Notes under the pieces: generated by a model
Told to the model about the DNA's origin: nothing
Databases searched by the model: none
Seen by the model: the letters and a program-made list of their open reading frames with translations, nothing else
Translations under genes and position numbers: made by a program
Shown here: positions 55,110-63,169 of the stretch, piece after piece
Layout: every line of letters begins with the position of its first letter
How positions within the stretch are numbered: the first letter of the stretch is position 1
From: Rhodanobacter sp. Soil772
Lineage (GTDB): Bacteria > Pseudomonadota > Gammaproteobacteria > Xanthomonadales > Rhodanobacteraceae
Direction: 5' to 3'
DNA length: 64,000 nt
Assembly (NCBI RefSeq): GCF_001428385.1
Contig: NZ_LMSK01000005.1
Span: 44,299 to 108,298, forward strand

Positions 55110-55393
55110 GCATCGAACTGCACATCGAACGGCTGGTGATCGACGAAGCCGCGCTCGGCGGCGAGCGTGCAGGCAGCGTGCGTACCGCACTCGAATGCGA
55201 GCTGGGCCGCCTGCTGGCGCAACCCGGCGCGGCCGGCGCGCTGCGCGGCCTTGGCGCGGTGGCCACGCTGCCACCGGCGACGCTGCCGCCGGCCAGCCAC
55301 CCGCACGACCGCCTCGGCATGCGCATCGCGACGGCGGTGCAGCACGGCCTTGGCATCATTCCCGCCACGCGCGTCGCGGGCAAGGAGCAATGA
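55106..55393 (+). CDS. Small eCIS-associated protein with IELHIERLVIDE motif
   Basis: The 95-residue protein starts at GTG 55106, overlapping the ATPase stop (GTGA). It begins with IELHIERLVIDEAALGGERA, a motif that recurs in small proteins located just after the eCIS ATPase. A middle Pro/Thr turn (LPPATLPPASHP) and a Gly-rich end follow. The function is unknown. It may adapt cargo or ATPase. Confidence 0.75.
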
Positions 55394-55394
55394 C

Positions 55395-56219
55395 ATGAAA
55401 GCGATCCCCAAACCCCGACCTGGCGGCATCGTGCGCTTCGGCAAACGGAAGGCCAAACGCGACGACCGCAACCTGATGTTCGCCGCGCTGCTGAAGGCGC
55501 CGCCGGCGCTGCCGGCCGAGTACGACTTCGACGTGGCACATCACGGCATCCCCACCCCGATGTTCGGCAACGACGAGTACGGCGACTGCGTGATCGCCGG
55601 CCGCGCGCACCAGACCCTGCGCTTCGAGAAGGCCGAGCAGAACAAGCTGATCGCGATCGGCGAGCACGACGTGCTGCGCGAGTATTTCAGCGAGAGCGGC
55701 GGCGTCGACAGTGGCCTGGTCGTGCTCGATTCGCTGAAGGAGTGGCGCAGCAAGGGCTGGCTCGCGGCGAAGCGGCGCTACAAGATCAAGGCCTTCGCGC
55801 AGATCGACCAGGCCAAGCGCAGCGAGGTCAAGCGCGCGGTGTTCATGGACATCGGCGTGGGCCTCGGCTTCACCCTGCCCGATGCGGCGCTGACCCAGTT
55901 CTACGCCGGCAAGCCGTGGGCGGTGGTCAGCGGCAAGGCCGGCCAGCCGAATCCGCGCAACGGCCACTACGTCTACGTGCCCGGCTACACCAAGAGCGGC
56001 CCGGTCTGCGTCACCTGGGGCCGCAAGCAGCAGATGAGCTGGGCCTTCCTCGCGAAGTACTGCGACGAGGCCTACGCGATCATCGACGCGATCGACACCG
56101 CGAAGAAGAAGCGCGCGCTGGATGCGGGCAAGCTCGACGCCTTCCTCGCCGGCTTGCGCAAGGCGAAGCTGGCGAACGCGAAGAAGTCGGCGACACGCGC
56201 GGGAGGCCGGCATGGCTGA
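55395..56219 (+). CDS. Putative papain-like cysteine-peptidase-fold protein, candidate cargo
   Basis: The 274-residue protein has the motif PMFGNDEYGDCVIAGRAHQT with candidate nucleophile Cys65. A His follows in NPRNGHYVYVPGYTKSGPVC (His191), and then VTWGRKQQMSWAFLAKYCDE. The GDC...GH..VP/LVGY...TWG..Q order is that of papain-like (C1/C39-type) peptidases and of phage-borne relatives with N.YGDC. The N-terminus is basic (RPGGIVRFGKRKAKRDDR) without a secretion signal, and the C-terminal end is Lys-rich. It sits between the ATPase module and the DUF4157 genes, the usual place for eCIS cargo. Catalysis is inferred; a structural role cannot be excluded. Confidence 0.65.
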   Translation: MKAIPKPRPGGIVRFGKRKAKRDDRNLMFAALLKAPPALPAEYDFDVAHHGIPTPMFGNDEYGDCVIAGRAHQTLRFEKAEQNKLIAIGEHDVLREYFSESGGVDSGLVVLDSLKEWRSKGWLAAKRRYKIKAFAQIDQAKRSEVKRAVFMDIGVGLGFTLPDAALTQFYAGKPWAVVSGKAGQPNPRNGHYVYVPGYTKSGPVCVTWGRKQQMSWAFLAKYCDEAYAIIDAIDTAKKKRALDAGKLDAFLAGLRKAKLANAKKSATRAGGRHG

Positions 56220-57129
56220 GCGCAGCGCCGCTGCTGTGGGCAAGTCGCTCGCTCGTCCAGCGGCGCCGGCCAGCGTGTTGCGCCGCAAGTGCGCGTGTGG
56301 CGCGCACGTGCCCGGTGGCGGTGAGTGCGAATCCTGCAAGAAAAAGCATGCGGGTCTGCAGCGTTCGACACGAATGCCGGACCCGCCCGTCGCGCTGCGG
56401 ACTGCCGATCCACTGACCGCGTCATTGATGCGTTCGCGCTTCGGTGAAGATTTCTCGCGCATTCGCGTTAACGGCGCCAGCGTGCCCATGGCGCGAGCGA
56501 ACGACGGCGGCAGGGAAATGGACATCGACGTGCGTACGGTGCGCCATAACGCGCCCGCCCGCCTGGGCGCGTTGCAGCAGGTAGGCGAGCGGCCGAAGGA
56601 AAACGAAGGCGATGGCGCGGGCGGCATCACGCGCACGGCACAGGTCACTTCGCCACCACCCGGCATCATGGGTCCGGTAGGCCCCGGCCCCGGCACGGGC
56701 GGCTGCAGCTTCGCCATCCGCTACGAGAACGTCCGGAATACCGGCTGCGGAGCGAATTGCGGCGCGCAGATCGAGTACGACGTAACCGGCGTGACCGCGA
56801 CCGGCAGCGGTTGCCCGGCGACACTCAACGGCTTGCGTGTTACCGAATCAGTAACCACCGACAACGGTTGTGGCCCCGGTGGCGTGACCACTGGCGCGGG
56901 CTGTCCGATCGAGGAACATCCACCGCTGCTGCCCGGCCACGGCATCATCCGCAACTGCCACGACACCTACGCGCTGTGCGGTCCGGCCGCTGCCTTCGGC
57001 GCGACCGGATGCACCGAAACCTACACGCAGGCGCTGTCCGTCGGCGGCACGTTGGCCGAGACGCGCACGATCCGCTTCGTCATCACCAAGTCGGGCAGCA
57101 GTTGCTCGGGCACAGTCACGCGCACCTGA
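56212..57129 (+). CDS. Candidate cargo with Cys-ribbon and decayed eCIS (DUF4157) targeting domain
   Basis: The 305-residue protein has an N-terminal ribbon VLRRKCACGAHVPGGGECES plus CKKK, nearly the same as that of the DUF4157 protein at 57686. Then comes LTASLMRSRFGEDFSRIRVN, the FG.DFS.VRVH start of the eCIS core domain. The rest of DUF4157, including HExxH, is absent. The C-terminal ~170 residues are Cys/Gly-rich (GCSFAIRYENVRNTGCGANC, about ten Cys), suggesting a disulfide-stabilised secreted module of unknown activity. Start overlaps the previous gene by 8 bases. Confidence 0.7.
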   Translation: MAERSAAAVGKSLARPAAPASVLRRKCACGAHVPGGGECESCKKKHAGLQRSTRMPDPPVALRTADPLTASLMRSRFGEDFSRIRVNGASVPMARANDGGREMDIDVRTVRHNAPARLGALQQVGERPKENEGDGAGGITRTAQVTSPPPGIMGPVGPGPGTGGCSFAIRYENVRNTGCGANCGAQIEYDVTGVTATGSGCPATLNGLRVTESVTTDNGCGPGGVTTGAGCPIEEHPPLLPGHGIIRNCHDTYALCGPAAAFGATGCTETYTQALSVGGTLAETRTIRFVITKSGSSCSGTVTRT

Positions 57130-57138
57130 GGGAACGCC

Positions 57139-57699
57139 ATGAAGCCGCCCGCCCGCCGATCCGATGGCCCGTCCGCCTCCACCCCAAGGCAAGCCGCTGC
57201 GTATCTGCGCGAGCAGCACCACATGGCGTTGTGCTTCATCGAAAACGGAGTCGCGTCCCGTGACTGGCGGGCGGCATCGCACGCGACGCCGGAAGCGCTC
57301 TTGAATTCCTTTGTCGCCGTCGTGCCCGAGTACGCATGGACCGCGGTGGGCAGCCGGTGCGTACTCCATCCGCGTCAGGACATCTGGCGCGCATCGCTGT
57401 CGGGTAAGGCGTTTCAGGGACCACGTCTGCAGACGGCGCGGGCCTATGTCGAGTTTCTGCGCGGCACGGCAGCGGAGATGGCCGATCTGGCGCCGCCCCT
57501 GCTGAAAGGCGATCCCGCCGCAGCGCTGTACACGGCCACGGTGTCGATACGCGAGAACTGCAGCGCACTGCAGGGGCTGGTCGATCTGCTCGGTCCCGAT
57601 CCGTCGATGGTGTTCACCGTGGAACGCCAGGATGCCGACCGACGGGTGCTTTTTTTCGAGCGGGTGGATGCGGGGGAGAAGCACCATGAGCGCGAATAG
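57139..57699 (+). CDS. Unknown protein between two cargo candidates
   Basis: The 186-residue soluble protein (MKPPARRSDGPSASTPRQAA start) has VVPEYAWTAVGSRCVLHPRQ and a helical second half (ARAYVEFLRGTAAEMADLAP ... LQGLVDLLGPDPSMVFTVER). There is no TM, signal or DUF4157 feature. It overlaps the start of the DUF4157 gene by 14 bases, so the two are translationally coupled. By position it could be a cargo chaperone, immunity protein or loading factor. No family recognised. Confidence 0.7.
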   Translation: MKPPARRSDGPSASTPRQAAAYLREQHHMALCFIENGVASRDWRAASHATPEALLNSFVAVVPEYAWTAVGSRCVLHPRQDIWRASLSGKAFQGPRLQTARAYVEFLRGTAAEMADLAPPLLKGDPAAALYTATVSIRENCSALQGLVDLLGPDPSMVFTVERQDADRRVLFFERVDAGEKHHERE

Positions 57700-59533
57700 C
57701 TCCTTCGCTCGTGCGCAGCCGCCAGATGCGACATTCTCCGCGATGAGCCTGCGCCGCAAGTGCGCCTGCGGCACGCACACGCCGAACGGCAGCGAGTGCC
57801 GGGATTGCACGAAGAAGCGGTTGCGGCGCAGTGCTCGCGATGCGGCAACCGTGCCCGCGGTGCCGCCGCTCGTGCGGGACGTGCTCGCCACTCCCGGTCG
57901 GCCGCTCGAACCCGCGACCCGGCAGTGGATGGAGCCGCGCTTCGGCAGCGACTTCAGCCGCGTGCGCGTGCACGACGACGGTCACGCCGCCGCATCCGCG
58001 CGCGCGGTGGGCGCGCTGGCCTACGCGGTCGGCAGTCATGTCGTGTTCGACACTCACCAGTACGCGCCGGGCACGTCGGCGGGTCGTCACCTGCTCGCGC
58101 ACGAGCTGGCGCATACGCTGCAGGACCCCGGCGCCGGCGGCCTGCACACCTCGCTGGCGATCGGCCAACCCGGCGACGCCGCCGAGATCGCCGCCGACCG
58201 GGCGGCCGACGCGGTGACGCGGGGCGAGCGGGTTTCCGTGGCACCCAGCGGCGGCGGGGTGGTGCGCCGGCAGCTGCGCGGATGCGCCGCCAGCGCGGGC
58301 GACAGCGCGGACGTGCGCAAGGTGCATTGCCCGGACGGCTCCGACTACCGGGTGACGATGACGGCCACGGACGGGCCGCCGGTGCCCGGGTTCCATGGCT
58401 CGGTCACGCCCGGCGCCAACCTCAAGGAAATCTGGCTGGACATCTCCCTGTGCAAGGGCAACATCCAGGTCAACCTGCAGCCGGGCGTGGACATACCGAA
58501 GGCGCTCGGCTCGGTGGTCGCCAACATGGTGGCGGGCTCCGATGCGTTGAAGGGCGTCGCCATCAATCCCGAGCTGAAGATCACCTTCATCCAGGGCTCG
58601 AGCTTCACGGTGTCGCTCACGCCGTCGGTCAAGCTGGACGACAAGGGCGTTGCCGGCGCCGGCGGGTCGGTGGAGGTGCAGACCAAGGACGTGACCGTGA
58701 AGGGCGGCGTGAATTGCGACCCGCGGGCGGGGTCGTGCATGTTCACCATCGACATCGGCGGCGGCGCGGCCACGAAGGATGTCGACTGCCGCAAGAAAGG
58801 CAAGCAGAAGCTGGTCTTCGCGTGCGAGAAGATCACCCACGTGCCGGCGGTACCGGAGGTGCCGGCGCTGAAGCAGACAGACGCTCAGACGCGCTACGTG
58901 TTCTTCCGGCATGCCAGGCACGAGGTGCGCAAGGATTTCCGGCTGCCGACCGACATTCAGGCGTTGAACGAGCAGGGCTATCGGGTCACCTCGATCAAGG
59001 GCTTTACCTCGCCCGAGGGGCCGCGCGGCTCCGAGCATGCGCCGCAGTTCGAAGGCAACGTGGCGCTGGCCGTCGAGCGGGCGCAGGCGGCCCGCGACTG
59101 GCTGGCGGACCCGAAGGTGTGCGCCGGCTGCGATCTGTCCGGCGCCAGGCAAAGCGGCGAGAGCGAGTTGCCGCCGGAACAGGGCCAGCAGGAGCCCGAG
59201 CCGAAAGGGCCGGGCATGGAGCGCGGCGCCGTGGACGAGTTCCTCGGCAAGCAGGGTACGCCCGACCCGCTGGCGCCCGCCGATCCGGCGGCGCGTGCGA
59301 AGTTCGAGCGCATGCCGTTCGGCAAGCAGCGCGAACAGGCGTACGAGCTGATGCGCCGGGCCGCCATCGTGCTGGAGCGTACGCAGGTCGTGCGCGAGAA
59401 AGTGCCTGCCGTTCCCGCGCGCGACGATCCTGCCCCCGTCGAATGCCCAGCCGAGGTGCTGGAGGCGGCGCAGAAATCGTTCGGCATAAAGACTCCGGGG
59501 CCATTCAATTTCGACACGCCGGGGAAACCCTGA
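57686..59533 (+). CDS. DUF4157 (eCIS core domain) protein with OmpA-like C-terminal region, probable cargo
   Basis: The 615-residue protein has the N-terminal ribbon SLRRKCACGTHTPNGSECRD (from residue 21) and then DUF4157 (about 65-180) with RFGSDFSRVRVHDDGHAAAS, the zinc-peptidase-like motif LLAHELAHTLQ (His139, Glu140, His143) and EIAADRAAD with Glu167. DUF4157 is the domain that marks and targets eCIS toxins and effectors. A beta-rich region follows (about 215-385). Residues ~400-475 resemble an OmpA-type peptidoglycan-binding fold (YRVTSIKGFTSPEGP, then NVALAVERAQAARDWLAD). The tail is Pro/Glu-rich. ATG 57686 is used. The combination suggests a particle-loaded effector or adaptor acting at cell walls, which is inference. 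Confidence 0.85.
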   Translation: MSANSSFARAQPPDATFSAMSLRRKCACGTHTPNGSECRDCTKKRLRRSARDAATVPAVPPLVRDVLATPGRPLEPATRQWMEPRFGSDFSRVRVHDDGHAAASARAVGALAYAVGSHVVFDTHQYAPGTSAGRHLLAHELAHTLQDPGAGGLHTSLAIGQPGDAAEIAADRAADAVTRGERVSVAPSGGGVVRRQLRGCAASAGDSADVRKVHCPDGSDYRVTMTATDGPPVPGFHGSVTPGANLKEIWLDISLCKGNIQVNLQPGVDIPKALGSVVANMVAGSDALKGVAINPELKITFIQGSSFTVSLTPSVKLDDKGVAGAGGSVEVQTKDVTVKGGVNCDPRAGSCMFTIDIGGGAATKDVDCRKKGKQKLVFACEKITHVPAVPEVPALKQTDAQTRYVFFRHARHEVRKDFRLPTDIQALNEQGYRVTSIKGFTSPEGPRGSEHAPQFEGNVALAVERAQAARDWLADPKVCAGCDLSGARQSGESELPPEQGQQEPEPKGPGMERGAVDEFLGKQGTPDPLAPADPAARAKFERMPFGKQREQAYELMRRAAIVLERTQVVREKVPAVPARDDPAPVECPAEVLEAAQKSFGIKTPGPFNFDTPGKP

Positions 59534-59546
59534 TGGACACCTTGCC

Positions 59547-60347
59547 ATGAACGTCTTCGACGGCCTGCTCGGCTACGAAAAACTGATGCTGATCTGCGGC
59601 TTCATCCTGTTCGTGTTCGCGCTGGCGGCGATCACCGTGATGATCGTGCAGCGGCGCGACTTCAAGATGGCGATGGGGCTGATCGTGTTCGCGATCGTGC
59701 TGATGGGCTTCCCCGGCATCCAGGCGGTGAAGTTCAGCCAGGACACGGTCGAGCTGGACCGCATCCGCACGCAGCCGCAGGCGCCGGCCGATCCGGCGCA
59801 GAAGCAGCAGGCCGAGCAGGCGCTGGCCAATCTGGAGCAGCGCGCGACCGGCAATCCGCAGCTGCAGGCGCAGGTGTCGGACGGCTACCGCGCGATCGGC
59901 GAGGTGGACAAGGCCTATCGGCTGGCGCAATCGGTGCTGCACGAGAAACCCTCGGCACAGGTGCAGGCCACCCTGGTGCCGGTGCTCACCGCGAAGTTGA
60001 ACCAGGTGCAGGCTGGCGCGCCGATCGCCGCGCCGGCGGTGCCTGTCGCGAGTGCCGGCTCGGCCATGGCGGCAACGCCCGCACCCGCGGCGACAGGCAC
60101 CGCTTCGTCTGCGCCGCCTGCCGCGCCCGCCGACAAACAGCGCGAGATCGCCGCCATCGCCAGCCAGTTGCAGGGCACCGGCGCACCGTTGCCGGCGGCC
60201 TCGCACGCCGCGCTAGCCAAGGCCTACGTGGTGCTGGGCCAGCCGCAACGAGCTCAGGCGAATGTCGACGCCGCCCGCCGGATCGATCCGAACATCAGGA
60301 TCAACGCCGCCGTGCTGCGTGCGGCCAGAACGGGCGGCAACCCATGA
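59547..60347 (+). CDS. Two-TM membrane protein with TPR-like region inside the injection-system operon
   Basis: The 266-residue protein has two N-terminal hydrophobic helices (YEKLMLICGFILFVFALAAI and AMGLIVFAIVLMGFPGIQAV). A helical TPR-like part follows (ALANLEQRATGNPQLQAQVS, GYRAIGEVDKAYRLAQSVLH), then an Ala/Pro linker and a second helical repeat (HAALAKAYVVLGQPQRAQAN). Membrane proteins are not part of free Afp/PVC particles. Here it overlaps the CIS_tube gene by 4 bases, so it belongs to the operon. It might anchor or release particles at the inner membrane. Confidence 0.8.
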   Translation: MNVFDGLLGYEKLMLICGFILFVFALAAITVMIVQRRDFKMAMGLIVFAIVLMGFPGIQAVKFSQDTVELDRIRTQPQAPADPAQKQQAEQALANLEQRATGNPQLQAQVSDGYRAIGEVDKAYRLAQSVLHEKPSAQVQATLVPVLTAKLNQVQAGAPIAAPAVPVASAGSAMAATPAPAATGTASSAPPAAPADKQREIAAIASQLQGTGAPLPAASHAALAKAYVVLGQPQRAQANVDAARRIDPNIRINAAVLRAARTGGNP

Positions 60348-61000
60348 GCGCATTCCCCGGCTCTCCGCGCATCCTGAAGGGCGGCATCGTGCTGATCGAC
60401 GCGGCCAGCTCGGCGGTGCTGCGGGTGATCGCGCTGCAGTACAACCCCGATTCGCTCACGCGCTCGCTGCAGGTGCAGGCCGTCAGTGCGGACGGTGGCG
60501 ACCGTTCCGAGGTGCTGCGCCTGAAGGGACCGCCGGTGGAGACGCTGAAGCTGGAGGCGGAGATCGACGCCACCGACCAGCTGGAATTTCCGGAGCAGAA
60601 CGGCGGTGTCACCCAGTCCGGCATCTTCGCCCAGCTGGCGGCGCTGGAGACGATGGTCTATCCGACCAGCGGCCAGCTGCGCGCGAACGACCTGCTGGCG
60701 CAGATCGGCACGCTGGAGATCGTGCCGATGGAGACACCGCTGGCGCTGTTCGTGTGGAGCAAGTCGCGCATCCTGCCGGTGCGCGTCACCGAGTTCGGCA
60801 TCACCGAGGAGGCCTTCGACACGGCGCTGAACCCGATCCGCGCCAAGGTCAGCCTGGGCCTGCGCGTGCTGTCGGTGAACGACGTGCCGTCCGGGCACAA
60901 GGCCGCCAGCCTGTTCATGAGCTACCTGCAGCAGAAGGAGCGACTGGCCGGCGGTGCCGGCGGGCAGCTGTCCGCGCTCGGCTTGAGTGGTGTCCCGTGA
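60344..61000 (+). CDS. CIS_tube domain protein (Afp7/Pvc7 N-terminal half, tube initiator)
   Basis: The 218-residue protein matches the contractile-injection-system tube N-terminal domain: PRILKGGIVLIDAASSAVLR, VIALQYNPDSLTRSLQVQAV, RLKGPPVETLKLEAEIDATD, TSGQLRANDLLAQIGTLEIV, and SRILPVRVTEFGITEEAFDT near the end. The protein connects the tube to the hub/spike complex. Afp7 itself is longer and ends in a LysM domain; here LysM is encoded separately at 61720. Confidence 0.92.
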   Translation: MSAFPGSPRILKGGIVLIDAASSAVLRVIALQYNPDSLTRSLQVQAVSADGGDRSEVLRLKGPPVETLKLEAEIDATDQLEFPEQNGGVTQSGIFAQLAALETMVYPTSGQLRANDLLAQIGTLEIVPMETPLALFVWSKSRILPVRVTEFGITEEAFDTALNPIRAKVSLGLRVLSVNDVPSGHKAASLFMSYLQQKERLAGGAGGQLSALGLSGVP

Positions 61001-61069
61001 TCCGGGCGCCAGACCACCAGGACTTCCGCCCGTGAAAAGTCGGGCATCACGATCAAATCGGAGACCACC

Positions 61070-61678
61070 ATGCGTATCGAGGAAATGATTGCCGGCGTAC
61101 AGCAGGTTCTCGGTGTTGCGGTGGATGGCAAGGCGGGCCCGCAGACGTGGGGCGCAATCTACGCGCGGCTGGTCGACAAGAAGATTGATCGGATGAAGCC
61201 GTCCGAAGCCATTTCGCCGGTCGACGATCGCAGCGAAAAGGTGATCGCCACGCTGCTGCCGGAACTGCGGCCGATCGCGCGCGCCCTGGTGCAGAAGGCG
61301 GCGAGTACCGGGATCGCCATACGCGTGATCAGCGGATTACGCACCTACGAGGAGCAGGCAGCGCTCTATGCCCAGGGGCGGACGGCTCCCGGAAAGAAGG
61401 TGACCAACGCCCGGGCCGGTTACTCGAATCACAATTTCGGCATTGCGTTCGACGTTGGCGTGTTCGAGGGGAGCAAGTATCTGCCCGAGTCTCCGAAGTA
61501 CAAGGCAGTCGGCGCGTTGGGCCTGGATCTGGGTCTGGAGTGGGGTGGCAACTGGAAAACCATCGTCGATCAGCCGCACTTCCAGTTGAGACCTTCATGG
61601 GCGGCTGACCTGGGCGAGCAGCAGATGTTGGCCGAGCTGCGATCGAGAAGGGATCTCGGCCAGGCGGTGTACGCCTGA
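61070..61678 (+). CDS. M15 peptidoglycan peptidase with N-terminal peptidoglycan-binding-like domain
   Basis: The 202-residue protein starts with a PG_binding_1-like motif (VQQVLGVAVDGKAGPQTWGA). A VanY/CwlK-type M15 zinc peptidase follows: ISGLRTYEEQAALYAQGR, the zinc motif SNHNFGIAFDVGVF (SxHxxGxAxD) and the last ligand in DQPHFQLRP. It should cleave peptide stems of peptidoglycan (D,D-carboxypeptidase or L-Ala-D-Glu endopeptidase). There is no signal peptide. It lies inside the CIS operon between CIS_tube and LysM genes, so it may be a wall-piercing part, a cargo or a lysis aid for release. Gaps of 69 and 41 bases flank it. Confidence 0.9.
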   Translation: MRIEEMIAGVQQVLGVAVDGKAGPQTWGAIYARLVDKKIDRMKPSEAISPVDDRSEKVIATLLPELRPIARALVQKAASTGIAIRVISGLRTYEEQAALYAQGRTAPGKKVTNARAGYSNHNFGIAFDVGVFEGSKYLPESPKYKAVGALGLDLGLEWGGNWKTIVDQPHFQLRPSWAADLGEQQMLAELRSRRDLGQAVYA

Positions 61679-61719
61679 CGGAACCGGGGCGATCGAGATG
61701 CCCGCAAGGAGATGATTTC

Positions 61720-62040
61720 ATGACTTTGAACTTCCCGCCCACCAGCCGCTACGCGCTGACGCCCACGACGAGCCTGGTGCGCGCCGACGGCAGCATGGTG
61801 ACGTACCTGAAGCGCCGCTTCGTGCCGCCGCCGGAAAACCTCGCCTTGCTGCAGTGGCATCGCGTGGTGCAGGGCGAGCGGCTGGACAATATCGCCGCGA
61901 AGTACCTGGGCGATCCCGAACAGTTCTGGCGGCTGTGCGACGCGAACCGCGCGCTGCGCCCGGAGGAGCTGACCGGGACGATCGGAAAACTACTGCGCAT
62001 CACCTTGCCCGAAGGCATTCCGGGGGTGCCGCATGCTTGA
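61720..62040 (+). CDS. LysM-domain baseplate protein (Afp7 C-terminal-half equivalent)
   Basis: The 106-residue protein has an N-terminal strand region (FPPTSRYALTPTTSLVRADG, then LKRRFVPPPE) and a LysM domain: WHRVVQGERLDNIAAKYLGD, PEQFWRLCDANRALRPEELT, and LLRITLPEG at the end. In phage (gpX type) and eCIS baseplates such LysM proteins join hub and tube. It overlaps the gpD-like gene by 8 bases. Confidence 0.92.
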   Translation: MTLNFPPTSRYALTPTTSLVRADGSMVTYLKRRFVPPPENLALLQWHRVVQGERLDNIAAKYLGDPEQFWRLCDANRALRPEELTGTIGKLLRITLPEGIPGVPHA

Positions 62041-63169
62041 GGGCGTGCACCTGACCCTGCTGGTCGGACCGGTGGTGCCGGTGCCGGTGCCGCAGCTCGT
62101 GCTGGACGCGCTCACCCGGGTCGAGGTGAACGCGCCGGACGAGGCGGCGGGCGCGTTCACCCTGCAGTTCACGCTGAGCGTGCAGTCGCCGCTGCACACG
62201 CTGTTCCTGCTCGCGGGCGGCGGCGTGGTGTCGTTGCTGCGGGTGATCGTGGTGGTCACCGTGAACGGCATGCCGCAGGTGCTGATCGACGGCGTGGTGA
62301 CCCGCACCGAAGTGGTGCCGGGCGCGGACCAGCGCCACACCACCTTGCAGGTCACCGGCGACGACCTCACCGCGGTGATGACCAAGCTGGAATTCTCCGG
62401 CCTGCCCGGCCTGCCGTATCCGGCGATGCCGGCCGAGGCGATCGTGGCGCTGCTGCTGGCGAAGTACGCGTTCCTCGGCATCGTGCCGCTGGTGATTCCC
62501 AGCATCGCGATCGACGTGCCGATCCCGACCAACCGCATCCCCACCCAGCAGGGCAGCGACCTGGAATACATCCGCCTGCTGGCCGAGCGCGTCGGCTACG
62601 TGTTCTATCTCGATCCCGGCCCGCTGCCCGGCATGAGCACCGCGTACTGGGGGCCGAAGATCAAGGTAGGCGTGCCGCAGCCGGCGCTGAACGCGGACAT
62701 GGACGCGGCCAGCAACGTCGACGAGCTCAGCTTCAGCTACGACGGCAACGCGCGCCAGCTGCCGGTGGTCTACATCCAGAACGAGCAGACCAAGGTGCCG
62801 CTGCCGCTGCCGATTCCCGACATCGGGCCGCTGAATCCGCCGCTGGGCCTGATCGATCCGCCGCCGCAGCAGTTCCGCCCGCTGCCGGAGACCGCGAAGT
62901 ATTCGCCGCAACGCGCGCTGCTGCTGGGCATGGCCGAGGCGGCGAAATCCGCCGACACCGTCACCGGCCGCGGCAGCCTCGACGTGGTGCGCTACGGCCG
63001 CGTGCTGCAGCCGCGGCAGCTGGTCGGCGTGCGCGGCGTCGGCCCTGCGTTCGACGGTTTGCATTACGTCAGCCAGGTGCGCCACACGATCCGCCGCGGC
63101 GAGTACAAGCAGAGCTTCCAGCTGTCGCGCAAGGGCCTGGTTTCCACCGTGCCGCTGGTGCCGTCATGA
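62033..63169 (+). CDS. Baseplate hub protein (phage late control gpD / gp27-like)
   Basis: The 378-residue protein matches the gpD/T4 gp27 hub family: LVLDALTRVEVNAPDEAAGA, FTLQFTLSV, VNGMPQVLIDGVVTRTEVVP, LQVTGDDLTAVMTKLE, then IPTQQGSDLEYIRLLAERVG, YVFYLDPG and the C-terminal VRHTIRRGEYKQSFQLSRKG. The hub trimer sits at the tube tip and holds the spike. In Afp8/Pvc8 the hub and spike are fused; here the spike (gpV-like) is the next gene, overlapping by 4 bases. Confidence 0.93.
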   Translation: MLEGVHLTLLVGPVVPVPVPQLVLDALTRVEVNAPDEAAGAFTLQFTLSVQSPLHTLFLLAGGGVVSLLRVIVVVTVNGMPQVLIDGVVTRTEVVPGADQRHTTLQVTGDDLTAVMTKLEFSGLPGLPYPAMPAEAIVALLLAKYAFLGIVPLVIPSIAIDVPIPTNRIPTQQGSDLEYIRLLAERVGYVFYLDPGPLPGMSTAYWGPKIKVGVPQPALNADMDAASNVDELSFSYDGNARQLPVVYIQNEQTKVPLPLPIPDIGPLNPPLGLIDPPPQQFRPLPETAKYSPQRALLLGMAEAAKSADTVTGRGSLDVVRYGRVLQPRQLVGVRGVGPAFDGLHYVSQVRHTIRRGEYKQSFQLSRKGLVSTVPLVPS

